A DNA stretch of 64,000 nt, taken from a bacterium. GTDB taxonomy: Bacteria; Myxococcota_A; Bradymonadia; UBA7976; UBA1532. Each line of letters begins with the position of its first letter. Position 1 is the first letter of the stretch. The stretch lies in assembly GCA_030427205.1 (NCBI GenBank), contig JAUHXC010000044.1, forward strand, positions 1 to 64,000. Direction: 5' to 3'. Below, in pieces: positions 13,667-20,437 of the stretch. A program made the translations under genes and the position numbers. Under the pieces are notes generated by a model, which worked only from the letters and a program-made list of their open reading frames with translations, was not told where the DNA came from and did no database searches.

Positions 13667-15573
13667 TGCGGATCGCTGTCCTCGCGCCGCTGACCGCGGA
13701 TGTCGCGTCCCGCTTCCCCGATGATCCATCGGGACGGCGGGGCGTGCCTCATGTCACCGTGCTCTACGTCGACGCCGATCACCCCGATTCGGTGTCGGCC
13801 GAGCTGGTGCACGAGGTCATCCAGCGGGTGGCGGCTGCGGGGGCGCCGATCTCGGTCGAGCTCGTCGACGACGTCGAGTACTTCGGCGATGACGGTGAGA
13901 CCCGGGCGGCGGCGCTGCGCGTCGACCAGACCTGGGACCTCCGGCTGCTGCGCCTCGCGCTGCGCTTCGAACTCCGGACCGCCGGGGTCGAGACGCCACA
14001 GATCTTCCCCACCTATGAGCCGCACGCGACGCTGGCCTACGTCTCGACCGACGAGGTCTACAACGGCCCGCGGCCCGCGGGTCCTGCCCGGCTCGTCGCG
14101 CTGCAGCTGCGCGTCGACGACGGCCCGGCCAGTCTGCTGCCACTGGGGCATGTCATCACGCCGGACAGCGAGCAGCTTTCGTCCAGCGTCGACAACTTGC
14201 GCCTGGCCATCCGCCAGCGCCGCAAGGTCCTGTTTCAATACACCCGTGGCACCGGCGAGCGGACGATCCGCACAGTGCGCCCCATCGAGATCGAGCGAGA
14301 CGACAACGGCTGGGTCCTCGGCGCCTTCTGCGAGCTCCGCCAGGCCTACCGCACGTTCCGCCTCGAGCGAATGGCGAGCGTCGAGGTCCTCGACGTGACC
14401 TTCGAGCAGCTGCAGGCCGTGCCCCCGCCCGACCCCGAGACGACGGTGGTAGCGCTGCGTGCGCTGCGTTTCGGCTCAGACCTCGAGGACGAGGCGGCCC
14501 GCCGTCTGCAGGGCGCCGATGTCCCCGAGGGCTGGGTCATCGGCCAGCCGTTCCGCACCCTCGCGACCGGCGAGATCTATTGCCGCTGGACGGGAAAGCG
14601 CCGCGGCAAGCCGGTGACCGAGTCCGACCTGATCGACGCGGTCCGGGTGTTCGAGTCCGGCGAAGACGTCGGCGTCGACAAGGACCACAAGACCGAGAAC
14701 CCCGATGGCGCCGTGCTGGCGATGTGGGTGGTCGATGACGGCGACCGCCACAGCCTCGCGGTCGTGCCGGCCTATGGCCCGCGCATGGCCCGCTACGTCG
14801 CAGACTCCAACGGCTCGCTGTGGAGCTCGCCCGAGCTGATCTGGACAACGGTCCACGACCCGCGCACCGGCGAGCCAGTCGGCGCGATGCGGGTGCACAG
14901 CCTCGCCATCACCGCCGACCCCGCACAGGCCCATCGAGTGCTCGATCGCGTGCGCCTGGTCGACGAGCGGGGCACCGCCCCCCGACGCCCCCCCGAGGGT
15001 GAGGAAACCCCTTCGACGCCACCTGGCGAGGAGCACGACGTGGAAGAGCTCAAGGAGATGCTGGCGGCTTTTCAGGCCGAGATGAACGCCAAGCTGGCGG
15101 GCTTCGATGACCGCCTGGGCAAGCTCGAGGGCGGTGAGCAGATGGCCGCCGACGCCCCCGACGAGGAGCCGGCCGAGGCCGCCGAGCAGCCCGAGGGCGA
15201 GGCGTACGCCAACCAGCAGCTCGCCACCCTGCAGGCGCAGGTGGCCAAGCTCACCGCCGAGAAGATCGAGCGGGAGCGCGACCACCTCGTGACCGAGCTG
15301 CTGTCGACCGAGCGCATCACCCGCGCCGAGAAGGGCGCTGCCGAGAAGGTCTACGCCAAGGGCGGCGCCGACCTGGTCCGCGAAGTCTACGGCAACCGCG
15401 CCCCCGGCTCGGCCGTGCCCAAGGTCAAGGGCCACGGCGCGGCGACCGAAGCCAGCACCGTCGACGAGTGGGCTGCGCTCGACAAGGCCGCCAAGGAGCG
15501 GATGAGCGCCGAGAAGGTCGACTACCACGACGCCGTGCGCCTGGTCCTCGCCGACCGACGCCCCGCCGGCTGA
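13666..15573 (+). CDS. Four-domain phage protein: 2H phosphoesterase, WYL, Mu I-like protease, scaffold
   Basis: Predicted 635-residue fusion. Residues 1-155 show the paired HxT motifs of the 2H (LigT/2'-5' RNA ligase-like) phosphoesterases: PHVT at His29-Thr31 and PHAT at His120-Thr122. Residues about 176-245 look like a WYL domain (LRLAIRQRRKVLFQY, WVLGAF, YRTFRLERM). Residues about 285-435 resemble the Mu I-type prohead protease (VDKDHKT, GAVLAMWVVD). Residues 455-635 are an acidic coiled coil typical of a scaffold. Position between portal and capsid fits protease/scaffold. The N-terminal domains are not part of the usual family. No stop or frameshift separates the parts. Confidence 0.7.
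   Translation: MRIAVLAPLTADVASRFPDDPSGRRGVPHVTVLYVDADHPDSVSAELVHEVIQRVAAAGAPISVELVDDVEYFGDDGETRAAALRVDQTWDLRLLRLALRFELRTAGVETPQIFPTYEPHATLAYVSTDEVYNGPRPAGPARLVALQLRVDDGPASLLPLGHVITPDSEQLSSSVDNLRLAIRQRRKVLFQYTRGTGERTIRTVRPIEIERDDNGWVLGAFCELRQAYRTFRLERMASVEVLDVTFEQLQAVPPPDPETTVVALRALRFGSDLEDEAARRLQGADVPEGWVIGQPFRTLATGEIYCRWTGKRRGKPVTESDLIDAVRVFESGEDVGVDKDHKTENPDGAVLAMWVVDDGDRHSLAVVPAYGPRMARYVADSNGSLWSSPELIWTTVHDPRTGEPVGAMRVHSLAITADPAQAHRVLDRVRLVDERGTAPRRPPEGEETPSTPPGEEHDVEELKEMLAAFQAEMNAKLAGFDDRLGKLEGGEQMAADAPDEEPAEAAEQPEGEAYANQQLATLQAQVAKLTAEKIERERDHLVTELLSTERITRAEKGAAEKVYAKGGADLVREVYGNRAPGSAVPKVKGHGAATEASTVDEWAALDKAAKERMSAEKVDYHDAVRLVLADRRPAG
13705..13736. repeat. Prophage inverted repeat, copy 7
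   Basis: GCGTCCCG (13705-13712) and CGGGACG (13730-13736), 17 bp apart, 40 bp into the gene starting at 13666. Confidence 0.6.
14971..15003 (+). promoter_or_regulatory. Start-associated 33-bp element, copy 5 (inside a gene)
   Basis: GGCACCGCC, CCCGACG and CCCCGAGGGT at the standard spacing, within the protease/scaffold gene at the linker between the protease and the coiled coil. It precedes the possible internal start at 15040. Confidence 0.6.
15040..15573 (+). CDS. Possible internally initiated scaffold protein
   Basis: A GTG at 15040 in the protease frame is preceded by GGCGAGGAG at a suitable distance and follows the 33-bp element at 14971. It would produce a 177-residue acidic coiled-coil protein (from EELKEMLAAFQAEMNAKL to the C-terminus). 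Tailed phages commonly make scaffold as a nested product of the protease gene. Whether this start is used is unknown. Confidence 0.45.
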   Translation: MEELKEMLAAFQAEMNAKLAGFDDRLGKLEGGEQMAADAPDEEPAEAAEQPEGEAYANQQLATLQAQVAKLTAEKIERERDHLVTELLSTERITRAEKGAAEKVYAKGGADLVREVYGNRAPGSAVPKVKGHGAATEASTVDEWAALDKAAKERMSAEKVDYHDAVRLVLADRRPAG

Positions 15574-15624
15574 GAGCAGCCGACGCCACCGCCCGAGGCC
15601 ACAACCCCCTCCCGGAGCCACCCC

Positions 15625-16008
15625 ATGCAGTGCTCGAGCTTCTCCAAGTCCCTCAGCGGCGTCGCCCACGCCTCGAACTACGGCCGCGTCGTGCGCGCCG
15701 ACGCCGCGGGTGCCGTCGCGCTGGCCGTCGACGCGACGACCCAGCAGCCCGGCGGGATCATCCAGGGCGGCGACCACTACGACACCACCCAGTGCAACGT
15801 GGTGATCGCGGGCCCCGCCAAGGGCGTCGTCGGCGCCGCCGGCCTCGCGGCGGGCTTCAACTTCCTCACCTGCGACGCGGCCTCGAAGATCAAGGCCGCG
15901 GCCGCCGGCGATGCGGTCGTCGGCTACACCTGGATCCCCGCCGCGCTCACCGAGGACCAGACCGTCGAGCTGGTCGTCCAGCCCAACCCCGGAGAGCCCG
16001 CGCCCTGA
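15625..16008 (+). CDS. Capsid decoration-like protein (DUF2190 type)
   Basis: Predicted 127-residue, beta-rich, Gly/Ala-rich protein. The pattern ALAVDATTQQPGGIIQGG and repeated Ala/Val/Gly strands ending in VVQPNPGEPAP resembles the short DUF2190-like head decoration proteins found between scaffold and capsid genes. A GGAG site stands before the ATG. Such proteins trimerise on the outside of the expanded capsid and stabilise it. The call rests on length, composition and position. Confidence 0.65.
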   Translation: MQCSSFSKSLSGVAHASNYGRVVRADAAGAVALAVDATTQQPGGIIQGGDHYDTTQCNVVIAGPAKGVVGAAGLAAGFNFLTCDAASKIKAAAAGDAVVGYTWIPAALTEDQTVELVVQPNPGEPAP

Positions 16009-16077
16009 TCGGGTGACCGCCCCACGACCGTAGACCCCCAACGGCCGGCGGACCCGGCCCCACGACAGGAGCCACCG

Positions 16078-17076
16078 ATGCCGATCAGCATCTCCGCAAT
16101 CGGAAGCCAGAAGCAGGTCCTGCGCGGCATCCTCTCGGGCCTCGAGGCCAAGAGCCGCGAACTGCTCGTCCCCCGGCTGCTGCAGCCGACGCCCAACGCC
16201 CCGGCCCGCGGCCTCATCAAGACCATCAAGGCCGGCCACATGGGTGATGGCGACAGCGTCGACGCGTTCAAGGTCGCGCCCGGCGGGACCATCCCCAAGG
16301 CCGACCCGCTCTCGTTCGGTGAGGTCGAGTACCGCTGCGCCTACCGCAAGCTCTACGACCTCGTGCCCAAGGAGGAGGTCCGCGCCGACGAGGACCTGCC
16401 CGCCAGCGTCGTCGACTTCCGGGCCCGCAACCTCATGGGCACGCTGCTTCGCAACCGCGATCGGGTGCTGGTCAACTCGCTCGAGAACACCGCATGGGGC
16501 CAGGTCACCGACCTCAGCGCCGGCGGCGGGGCCAACCAGTTCGACAAGGCGGACAGCGACCCGATCAAGGTCTTGGCCGACCTGGCCGACGCCCAGCCGA
16601 TGCAGCCGAACGTGCTGATCTTCGGCGCCCAGGCGTGGCACCAGTTCCGGCTCAACGCCCAGGTCCTCTCGGCGATGAAGATCACCGAGCACCGGGCGAT
16701 GATGAAGCAGGACGACTGGGCCCAGCTCATCGGCGAGCACCTCGGGATCAGCCAGATCATCGTCTACAACATGCGGGTCCACACCGGCGGCCCGATGCAG
16801 GAGGTCAGCACCGGGACGCTGATCCGGCGCTTCGCCAAGAAGGTCTGGATGGGCACCATCGACGGCATGCCGTCGCCGGTCACGACCAACGCCCGCGGCG
16901 AGAACGAGATCCTCACCAACCCGACGGCGCTCAAGTACATCGTCGAGGACGAGCTCGACTACGACGAGGCGCCCTCGATCAACCCCCAGGGTCGCCAGAT
17001 GACCGTGGCGATGAGCTACGACATCCGCCCGGTCACCGCCGCCCTGGGCGCGCGCCTCGACGCCGTCGTCAGCTGA
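16078..17076 (+). CDS. Major capsid protein (HK97-fold, probable)
   Basis: Predicted 332-residue protein. The ATG is preceded by AGGAG. The N-terminal third is basic, followed by an E-loop-like segment and a C-terminal beta-rich part, with the frequent Gly and Asn of capsid proteins. DLVPKEEVRADEDLPASV, the NRDRVLVNSLEN region and VLIFGAQAWHQF resemble Mu-like and related major capsid proteins. It follows protease/scaffold and decoration genes in canonical order. No N-terminal propeptide is obvious, in keeping with a separate scaffold. Confidence 0.85.
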   Translation: MPISISAIGSQKQVLRGILSGLEAKSRELLVPRLLQPTPNAPARGLIKTIKAGHMGDGDSVDAFKVAPGGTIPKADPLSFGEVEYRCAYRKLYDLVPKEEVRADEDLPASVVDFRARNLMGTLLRNRDRVLVNSLENTAWGQVTDLSAGGGANQFDKADSDPIKVLADLADAQPMQPNVLIFGAQAWHQFRLNAQVLSAMKITEHRAMMKQDDWAQLIGEHLGISQIIVYNMRVHTGGPMQEVSTGTLIRRFAKKVWMGTIDGMPSPVTTNARGENEILTNPTALKYIVEDELDYDEAPSINPQGRQMTVAMSYDIRPVTAALGARLDAVVS

Positions 17077-17079
17077 GCC

Positions 17080-18078
17080 ATGAAGGTCCGCACCGGCACA
17101 ACCGGCCTCTTCGGCTGGGAGGCACCCGAGCCGGTCGCGGCCGACCCCTCCCCGGCGCTGGTCATCAGCGCCGCCGGCGAAGCCCTCGCTGGCATCCCCG
17201 CCCTCGATCCCGTCGTCGCGCCGCAGACAGTCACCGCCGTCTCCGACGACAACAAGCGCCTGACGCTCGATGGCGCCCTCGCCGACGCTGACCGGGCGGC
17301 AGGCGAGCGCTGGGGCGAGGGGTGGTTCATCACGGCCAGTGATGGCGTGTTCCCCGTTCGCATCGGTGGCATCTCGACCGCCGACGGGGTCACGACGATC
17401 CGACTCGCCGACCCCCTGCCTCGGCGTCCCGCTGTGGGCACCGGGACGCTGCAGTGGTCGCGCTGGACCAGCGTGCTGTCTCCCGCCGCGGTCACCGGCA
17501 CCGCCCGCCGCGACATCACCTGGACGGTCACCTGGCAGCCGCTGCAGGCCGGCGCCGCCGCCGACGACGCCACCGAGCAGGTCGACGAGGGCCGGCTCAT
17601 CGTCTGCCGCCGGCCATTCGACACCGGCCTGACGCCCGCCTACCTGGGCCGGACCTTCCCCGACCTGGCGCAGACCGTCGCCAGCCGCGACAACGGCCGG
17701 CTCGGTGTGATTGAGGCCACGCTCGAGGAGCTGGAGATCGAGCTGGCCCCGCACCTCGCCCCGAAGGGGCTGTACCCCGACGACATCAACGGTCGTCGAC
17801 TGCGCATCGCGCACGCCTACCTGGCGGCCGCGCTCATCGTCGAGAAGAACGAGCCCAACCGGGCGAAGCGTCTGCGCCAGACGTACCCCGAGAAGTTCGA
17901 CAAGGGGCTGCGGCAGATCTGGGTCGACCAGAACCGCAACGGCCAGGTCGACGAGGGCGAGGACACCGACGGCCCGACCCAGCCCGTGCAGCTCGCCGGC
18001 GCTCGACTGAGCGACCTGTTCCCGACCACTCACACCGCCCCGACTGCGCCGCGCTACCCCCGCGGCCGCCCCCGCTGA
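17080..18078 (+). CDS. Phage structural protein with a calcium-loop-like motif
   Basis: Predicted 332-residue protein starting 3 bp after the capsid stop. The N-terminal half is beta-rich; the middle is helical (LEELEIELAPHL, AHAYLAAALIVEKNEP) and fits a head-tail connector or adaptor. Residues about 278-290 read DQNRNGQVDEGED, which matches the DxNxNGxVDxxE loop of EF-hand/dockerin calcium sites; only one copy is present. The C-terminus is Pro/Arg-rich. Position after the capsid gene supports a connector role. No family recognised with certainty. Confidence 0.6.
   Translation: MKVRTGTTGLFGWEAPEPVAADPSPALVISAAGEALAGIPALDPVVAPQTVTAVSDDNKRLTLDGALADADRAAGERWGEGWFITASDGVFPVRIGGISTADGVTTIRLADPLPRRPAVGTGTLQWSRWTSVLSPAAVTGTARRDITWTVTWQPLQAGAAADDATEQVDEGRLIVCRRPFDTGLTPAYLGRTFPDLAQTVASRDNGRLGVIEATLEELEIELAPHLAPKGLYPDDINGRRLRIAHAYLAAALIVEKNEPNRAKRLRQTYPEKFDKGLRQIWVDQNRNGQVDEGEDTDGPTQPVQLAGARLSDLFPTTHTAPTAPRYPRGRPR
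17424..17449. repeat. Prophage inverted repeat, copy 8 (short spacer)
   Basis: GCGTCCCG (17424-17431) and CGGGACGC (17442-17449) pair perfectly over 8 bp with a 10-bp spacer, one helical turn instead of two. The spacer starts CT and ends GGGCAC, as in copy 3. Confidence 0.7.
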
Positions 18079-18088
18079 GGAGGATCCC

Positions 18089-19234
18089 ATGGCCGCTCCC
18101 TACACCGACCTGCAGGCCAATAAGGCCATCAAAGCCCACGCCGCACGCCTGGATACTCTCGAAGCCCAGGACGCCGGCGACATGGACTACACGCCGACCG
18201 CCGGCGGCGACTGGCCGGATCCCGACCCGAGCACGGTCGAGGGTGCCCTCGACGACCTGGCCAGCCGCGCCAAGGCGCTGGAAGACGCCGACGCGGCCCT
18301 CGAGGCCGGTGATGTGGCCTTCACGCCGACCACCGCTGGCGACTGGGACGACCCCGATCCGACCGACGTCGGCGGCGCCCTCGACGACGCTGCCGGCCGC
18401 ATCAAGGTCCTCGAGGAGGCCACCACCGCCGCTGGCGACGTCAGCTACACCCCGACCACCGCCGGCGACTGGGACGACCCCGATCCGACCGACGTCGGCG
18501 GCGCCCTCGACGACGCCGCCGGCCGCCTCAAGGTCCTCGAGGATGCCACGACCGCCGCCGGCGACGTCGGCTACACCCCGACCACCGCCGGTGACTGGGA
18601 CGACCCCGATCCGACCGATGTCGGTGGCGCCCTCGACGACGCCGCTGGCCGCATCAAGGTCCTCGAGGACGCCACCACCGCGGCCAGCGATGTCGACTAC
18701 ACCCCGGCCAACGCCGGCGACTGGGACGACCCCGACCCGACCAAGGTCGATGGCGCTCTCGATGACATCGCTGGACGGGTCAAGACGCTCGAGGGGGTCA
18801 GCAGCGGGGTCAGCGGGGCGGCGCACCTGACGTGCTCGGCCGACACCGATCCAGCGCCGACGGGCGCCACGGTCAACTTCGACGATCTCACCCAGACTCC
18901 GGGCTTCGGGGTGTCGGTCACCTCGGGCACCGTCACGCTGCCCGCCGGCGCCTGGTACGAGCTGCAGTGCAACAGCGGCGGCCGCCTGACGGGCTCGGCG
19001 GGCTACTTCGACTTCGCCTTCAAGGATGTGACGGGTGGAGGGGATGTGCAGGTCGGCCAGCGCTGGCAATGGTACCGCCCGGACGCGACGTTCGCGTCGG
19101 GGGTCGGCGACAACGGCTACGCCCTGATCGACGCCACCGCGGGTGCTCGCGACATCGAGGTGCAGGTCCTCGGGCAGTCGGCCGAGGACTTCGTGGCCGA
19201 CGAGATGACCTTGATGATCCGCCGGGCCTACTGA
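18089..19234 (+). CDS. Repeat-containing phage fibre-like protein
   Basis: Predicted 381-residue protein with GAGGAGG before the ATG. Residues about 30-230 contain five copies of a unit of about 42 residues (core YTPTTAGDWDDPDPTDVGGA followed by a helix ALDDAAGRIKVLEE). Each copy is a short acidic strand region plus a coiled-coil heptad stretch, as in trimeric fibre shafts. The last 150 residues are Gly/Ser/Thr-rich strands without the repeat, compatible with a C1q/TNF-like trimeric head. The DNA of the central three copies is nearly identical, so copy number could vary. It is the last gene before the attachment site. Confidence 0.75.
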   Translation: MAAPYTDLQANKAIKAHAARLDTLEAQDAGDMDYTPTAGGDWPDPDPSTVEGALDDLASRAKALEDADAALEAGDVAFTPTTAGDWDDPDPTDVGGALDDAAGRIKVLEEATTAAGDVSYTPTTAGDWDDPDPTDVGGALDDAAGRLKVLEDATTAAGDVGYTPTTAGDWDDPDPTDVGGALDDAAGRIKVLEDATTAASDVDYTPANAGDWDDPDPTKVDGALDDIAGRVKTLEGVSSGVSGAAHLTCSADTDPAPTGATVNFDDLTQTPGFGVSVTSGTVTLPAGAWYELQCNSGGRLTGSAGYFDFAFKDVTGGGDVQVGQRWQWYRPDATFASGVGDNGYALIDATAGARDIEVQVLGQSAEDFVADEMTLMIRRAY

Positions 19235-19235
19235 A

Positions 19236-19270
19236 CCGTCCCGGTGCCACTCGAGGAGGCTGCGGGACGG
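19236..19270. repeat. Prophage inverted repeat, copy 9
   Basis: CCGTCCCG (19236-19243) and CGGGACGG (19263-19270), perfect 8-bp arms, 19-bp spacer, starting just after the last prophage stop codon and about 90 bp before the tRNA fragment. Confidence 0.8.
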
Positions 19271-19361
19271 GGTTGACGACACCTATTCGTCGCGTTAGCG
19301 TCTCGCCCGGAAGGCTTGCCCCCGCAAGGTGCCGAAATGCGGGGCGAATCTCCGAACCGTC

Positions 19362-19412
19362 GAGCGGCCTGAAAATCCGCGTGTCGGTGGTTCGAATCCG
19401 CCCCTGGGCACC
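19362..19412 (+). other. 3' half of tRNA-Phe, probable prophage attachment site
   Basis: The anticodon loop CTGAAAA (anticodon GAA), the T arm GGTGG-TTCGAAT-CCGCC and the acceptor strand CCTGGGCACC are those of bacterial tRNA-Phe. The 5' half is absent: no GCCCAGG acceptor strand and no AGCTCA/GGTAGAGC D arm precede it. A tRNA 3' half at the end of phage genes is the usual trace of integration into a tRNA. The terminator that follows would be the original one of the tRNA gene. Confidence 0.75.
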
Positions 19413-19422
19413 GCGTAAGATC

Positions 19423-19459
19423 AAGCCCCGCCGAGGTTTTCAGCCCGGCGGGGCTTTTT
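19423..19459 (+). terminator. Strong intrinsic terminator after the tRNA fragment
   Basis: AAGCCCCGCCG (19423-19433) pairs over 11 bp with CGGCGGGGCTT (19446-19456) and is followed by TTT. It marks the first chromosomal sequence right of the prophage. Confidence 0.85.
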
Positions 19460-19804
19460 CGTTTCTACCGAGAACCGCACACAAATCCACAGATCTCCAC
19501 GCTTCTCTGGCAACAATGGGGAAACGCGGAAACGCCCGGCCCGCAAGGTGTGGCGCCGAATGGCCTCCCGGGCGACCCGGACAGAAGCGGAGAACGCCTG
19601 GTCGCGTATGGGTCCCGGGCGGTCCCCGAGGGGCCTCCGGATCCGCCGGCGAAGGCCATCAAGCCGCGAGCTGGATCGGCCCTCTCCGAGCTGCCCGAAG
19701 TGCTCGCCATGGCCACGCCGCGGCAACGCACCTGAGCTATGCGTCCACCGCCCGCCAACGGCCGTCCTTCTCGGCCACGAAGCTGGTCGACTCGCTGTTG
19801 CCCT
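19460..19804. other. Gap without a clear gene
   Basis: Between the terminator and the transposase fragment I see no convincing gene. A minus-strand frame ending at 19737 (last residues FVAEKDGRWRAVDA) resembles the end of a small chromosomal protein but lacks a plausible beginning. It may be the stump of a gene interrupted during integration or insertion events. Confidence 0.4.
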
Positions 19805-20197
19805 TCACGACGTCGCGAAGCGACTCCAGGACGGGCTCGACCTCGGCCGCGGTGGACAGCGTGAACCGCTCGGCATCATCGAAACGGGCCATTGGCTGGC
19901 GCCGGCGGTGTACATGTGCCGCGGCAGCAGGCCCCGGGGCACGACGGTGCACGTCGCGCGGCAGTGCACGCAGTGGTAGCGGCGGACCAGGATCTCGCCG
20001 AGCTCGGGCGGCGCGGATGGCGAGGGCGGGCCCCACAGGTCGCGGGTGCGCACCCCGTGCCCGTGCAGGCCGAGGCCCTCGCCCGGAGGCCGGCTCGCCC
20101 GGCCGCACGACGGGCACCGCGCCGGGCGCACCGCCTCCACCGAGGGCAAGGCGCGCGCCCACTCGACGAACTCGATCGGGGCGACTACGATTGCCAC
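19805..20197 (-). pseudogene. Truncated transposase-like zinc-ribbon protein
   Basis: Residues 1-95 look like the N-terminal zinc-binding region of ISL3-like/DUF6431 proteins: CPSCGR near residue 28, a basic middle, then YHCVHCRATCTVVPRGLLPR. The following 35 residues are low-complexity Pro/Ser/Arg and look like a frameshifted or unrelated tail. The catalytic part is missing. I read it as an insertion-sequence remnant beside the attachment site. No terminal inverted repeats could be located. Confidence 0.5.
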
Positions 20198-20437
20198 TCC
20201 GCTGCACGTCTCGGGTGCAGCGATGCGGGCGGGGGGCGGCTACCCCCCGTCCGCACCTTTCATCGCCGACGGCACCGCGCAGTCGGCTTCCATGACGAAT
20301 AGGGGCGCTGGGGGGTCGAGTGTTCGCGCTCGATGATGGGGCGGGCGGCGGATCGCCTCGTTCAGCTTGCCCGATTCAGGCCCCGGGCACCTCGATCACG
20401 GTGCGCGGCAACAACCCCTGCCGCGCGGATGCCGTCG

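Noticed and set aside
14476..18090. A 1,204-residue minus-strand ORF across the capsid genes
   Set aside because: It overlaps four coherent phage genes on the plus strand and has only low-complexity sequence.
18089..19234. Diversity-generating retroelement target
   Set aside because: No reverse transcriptase or template repeat is visible in the window, and the repeats are regular protein modules.
19305..19412. A complete tRNA-Phe gene
   Set aside because: A partly matching GCCCGGA occurs at about 19305, but no D arm can be folded and the length to the 3' end is too great.
19737..20207. A 156-residue minus-strand gene next to the attachment site
   Set aside because: Its first two-thirds are Arg/Pro/Ala low-complexity sequence antisense or frameshifted to the zinc-ribbon fragment; only the last 40 residues look protein-like.
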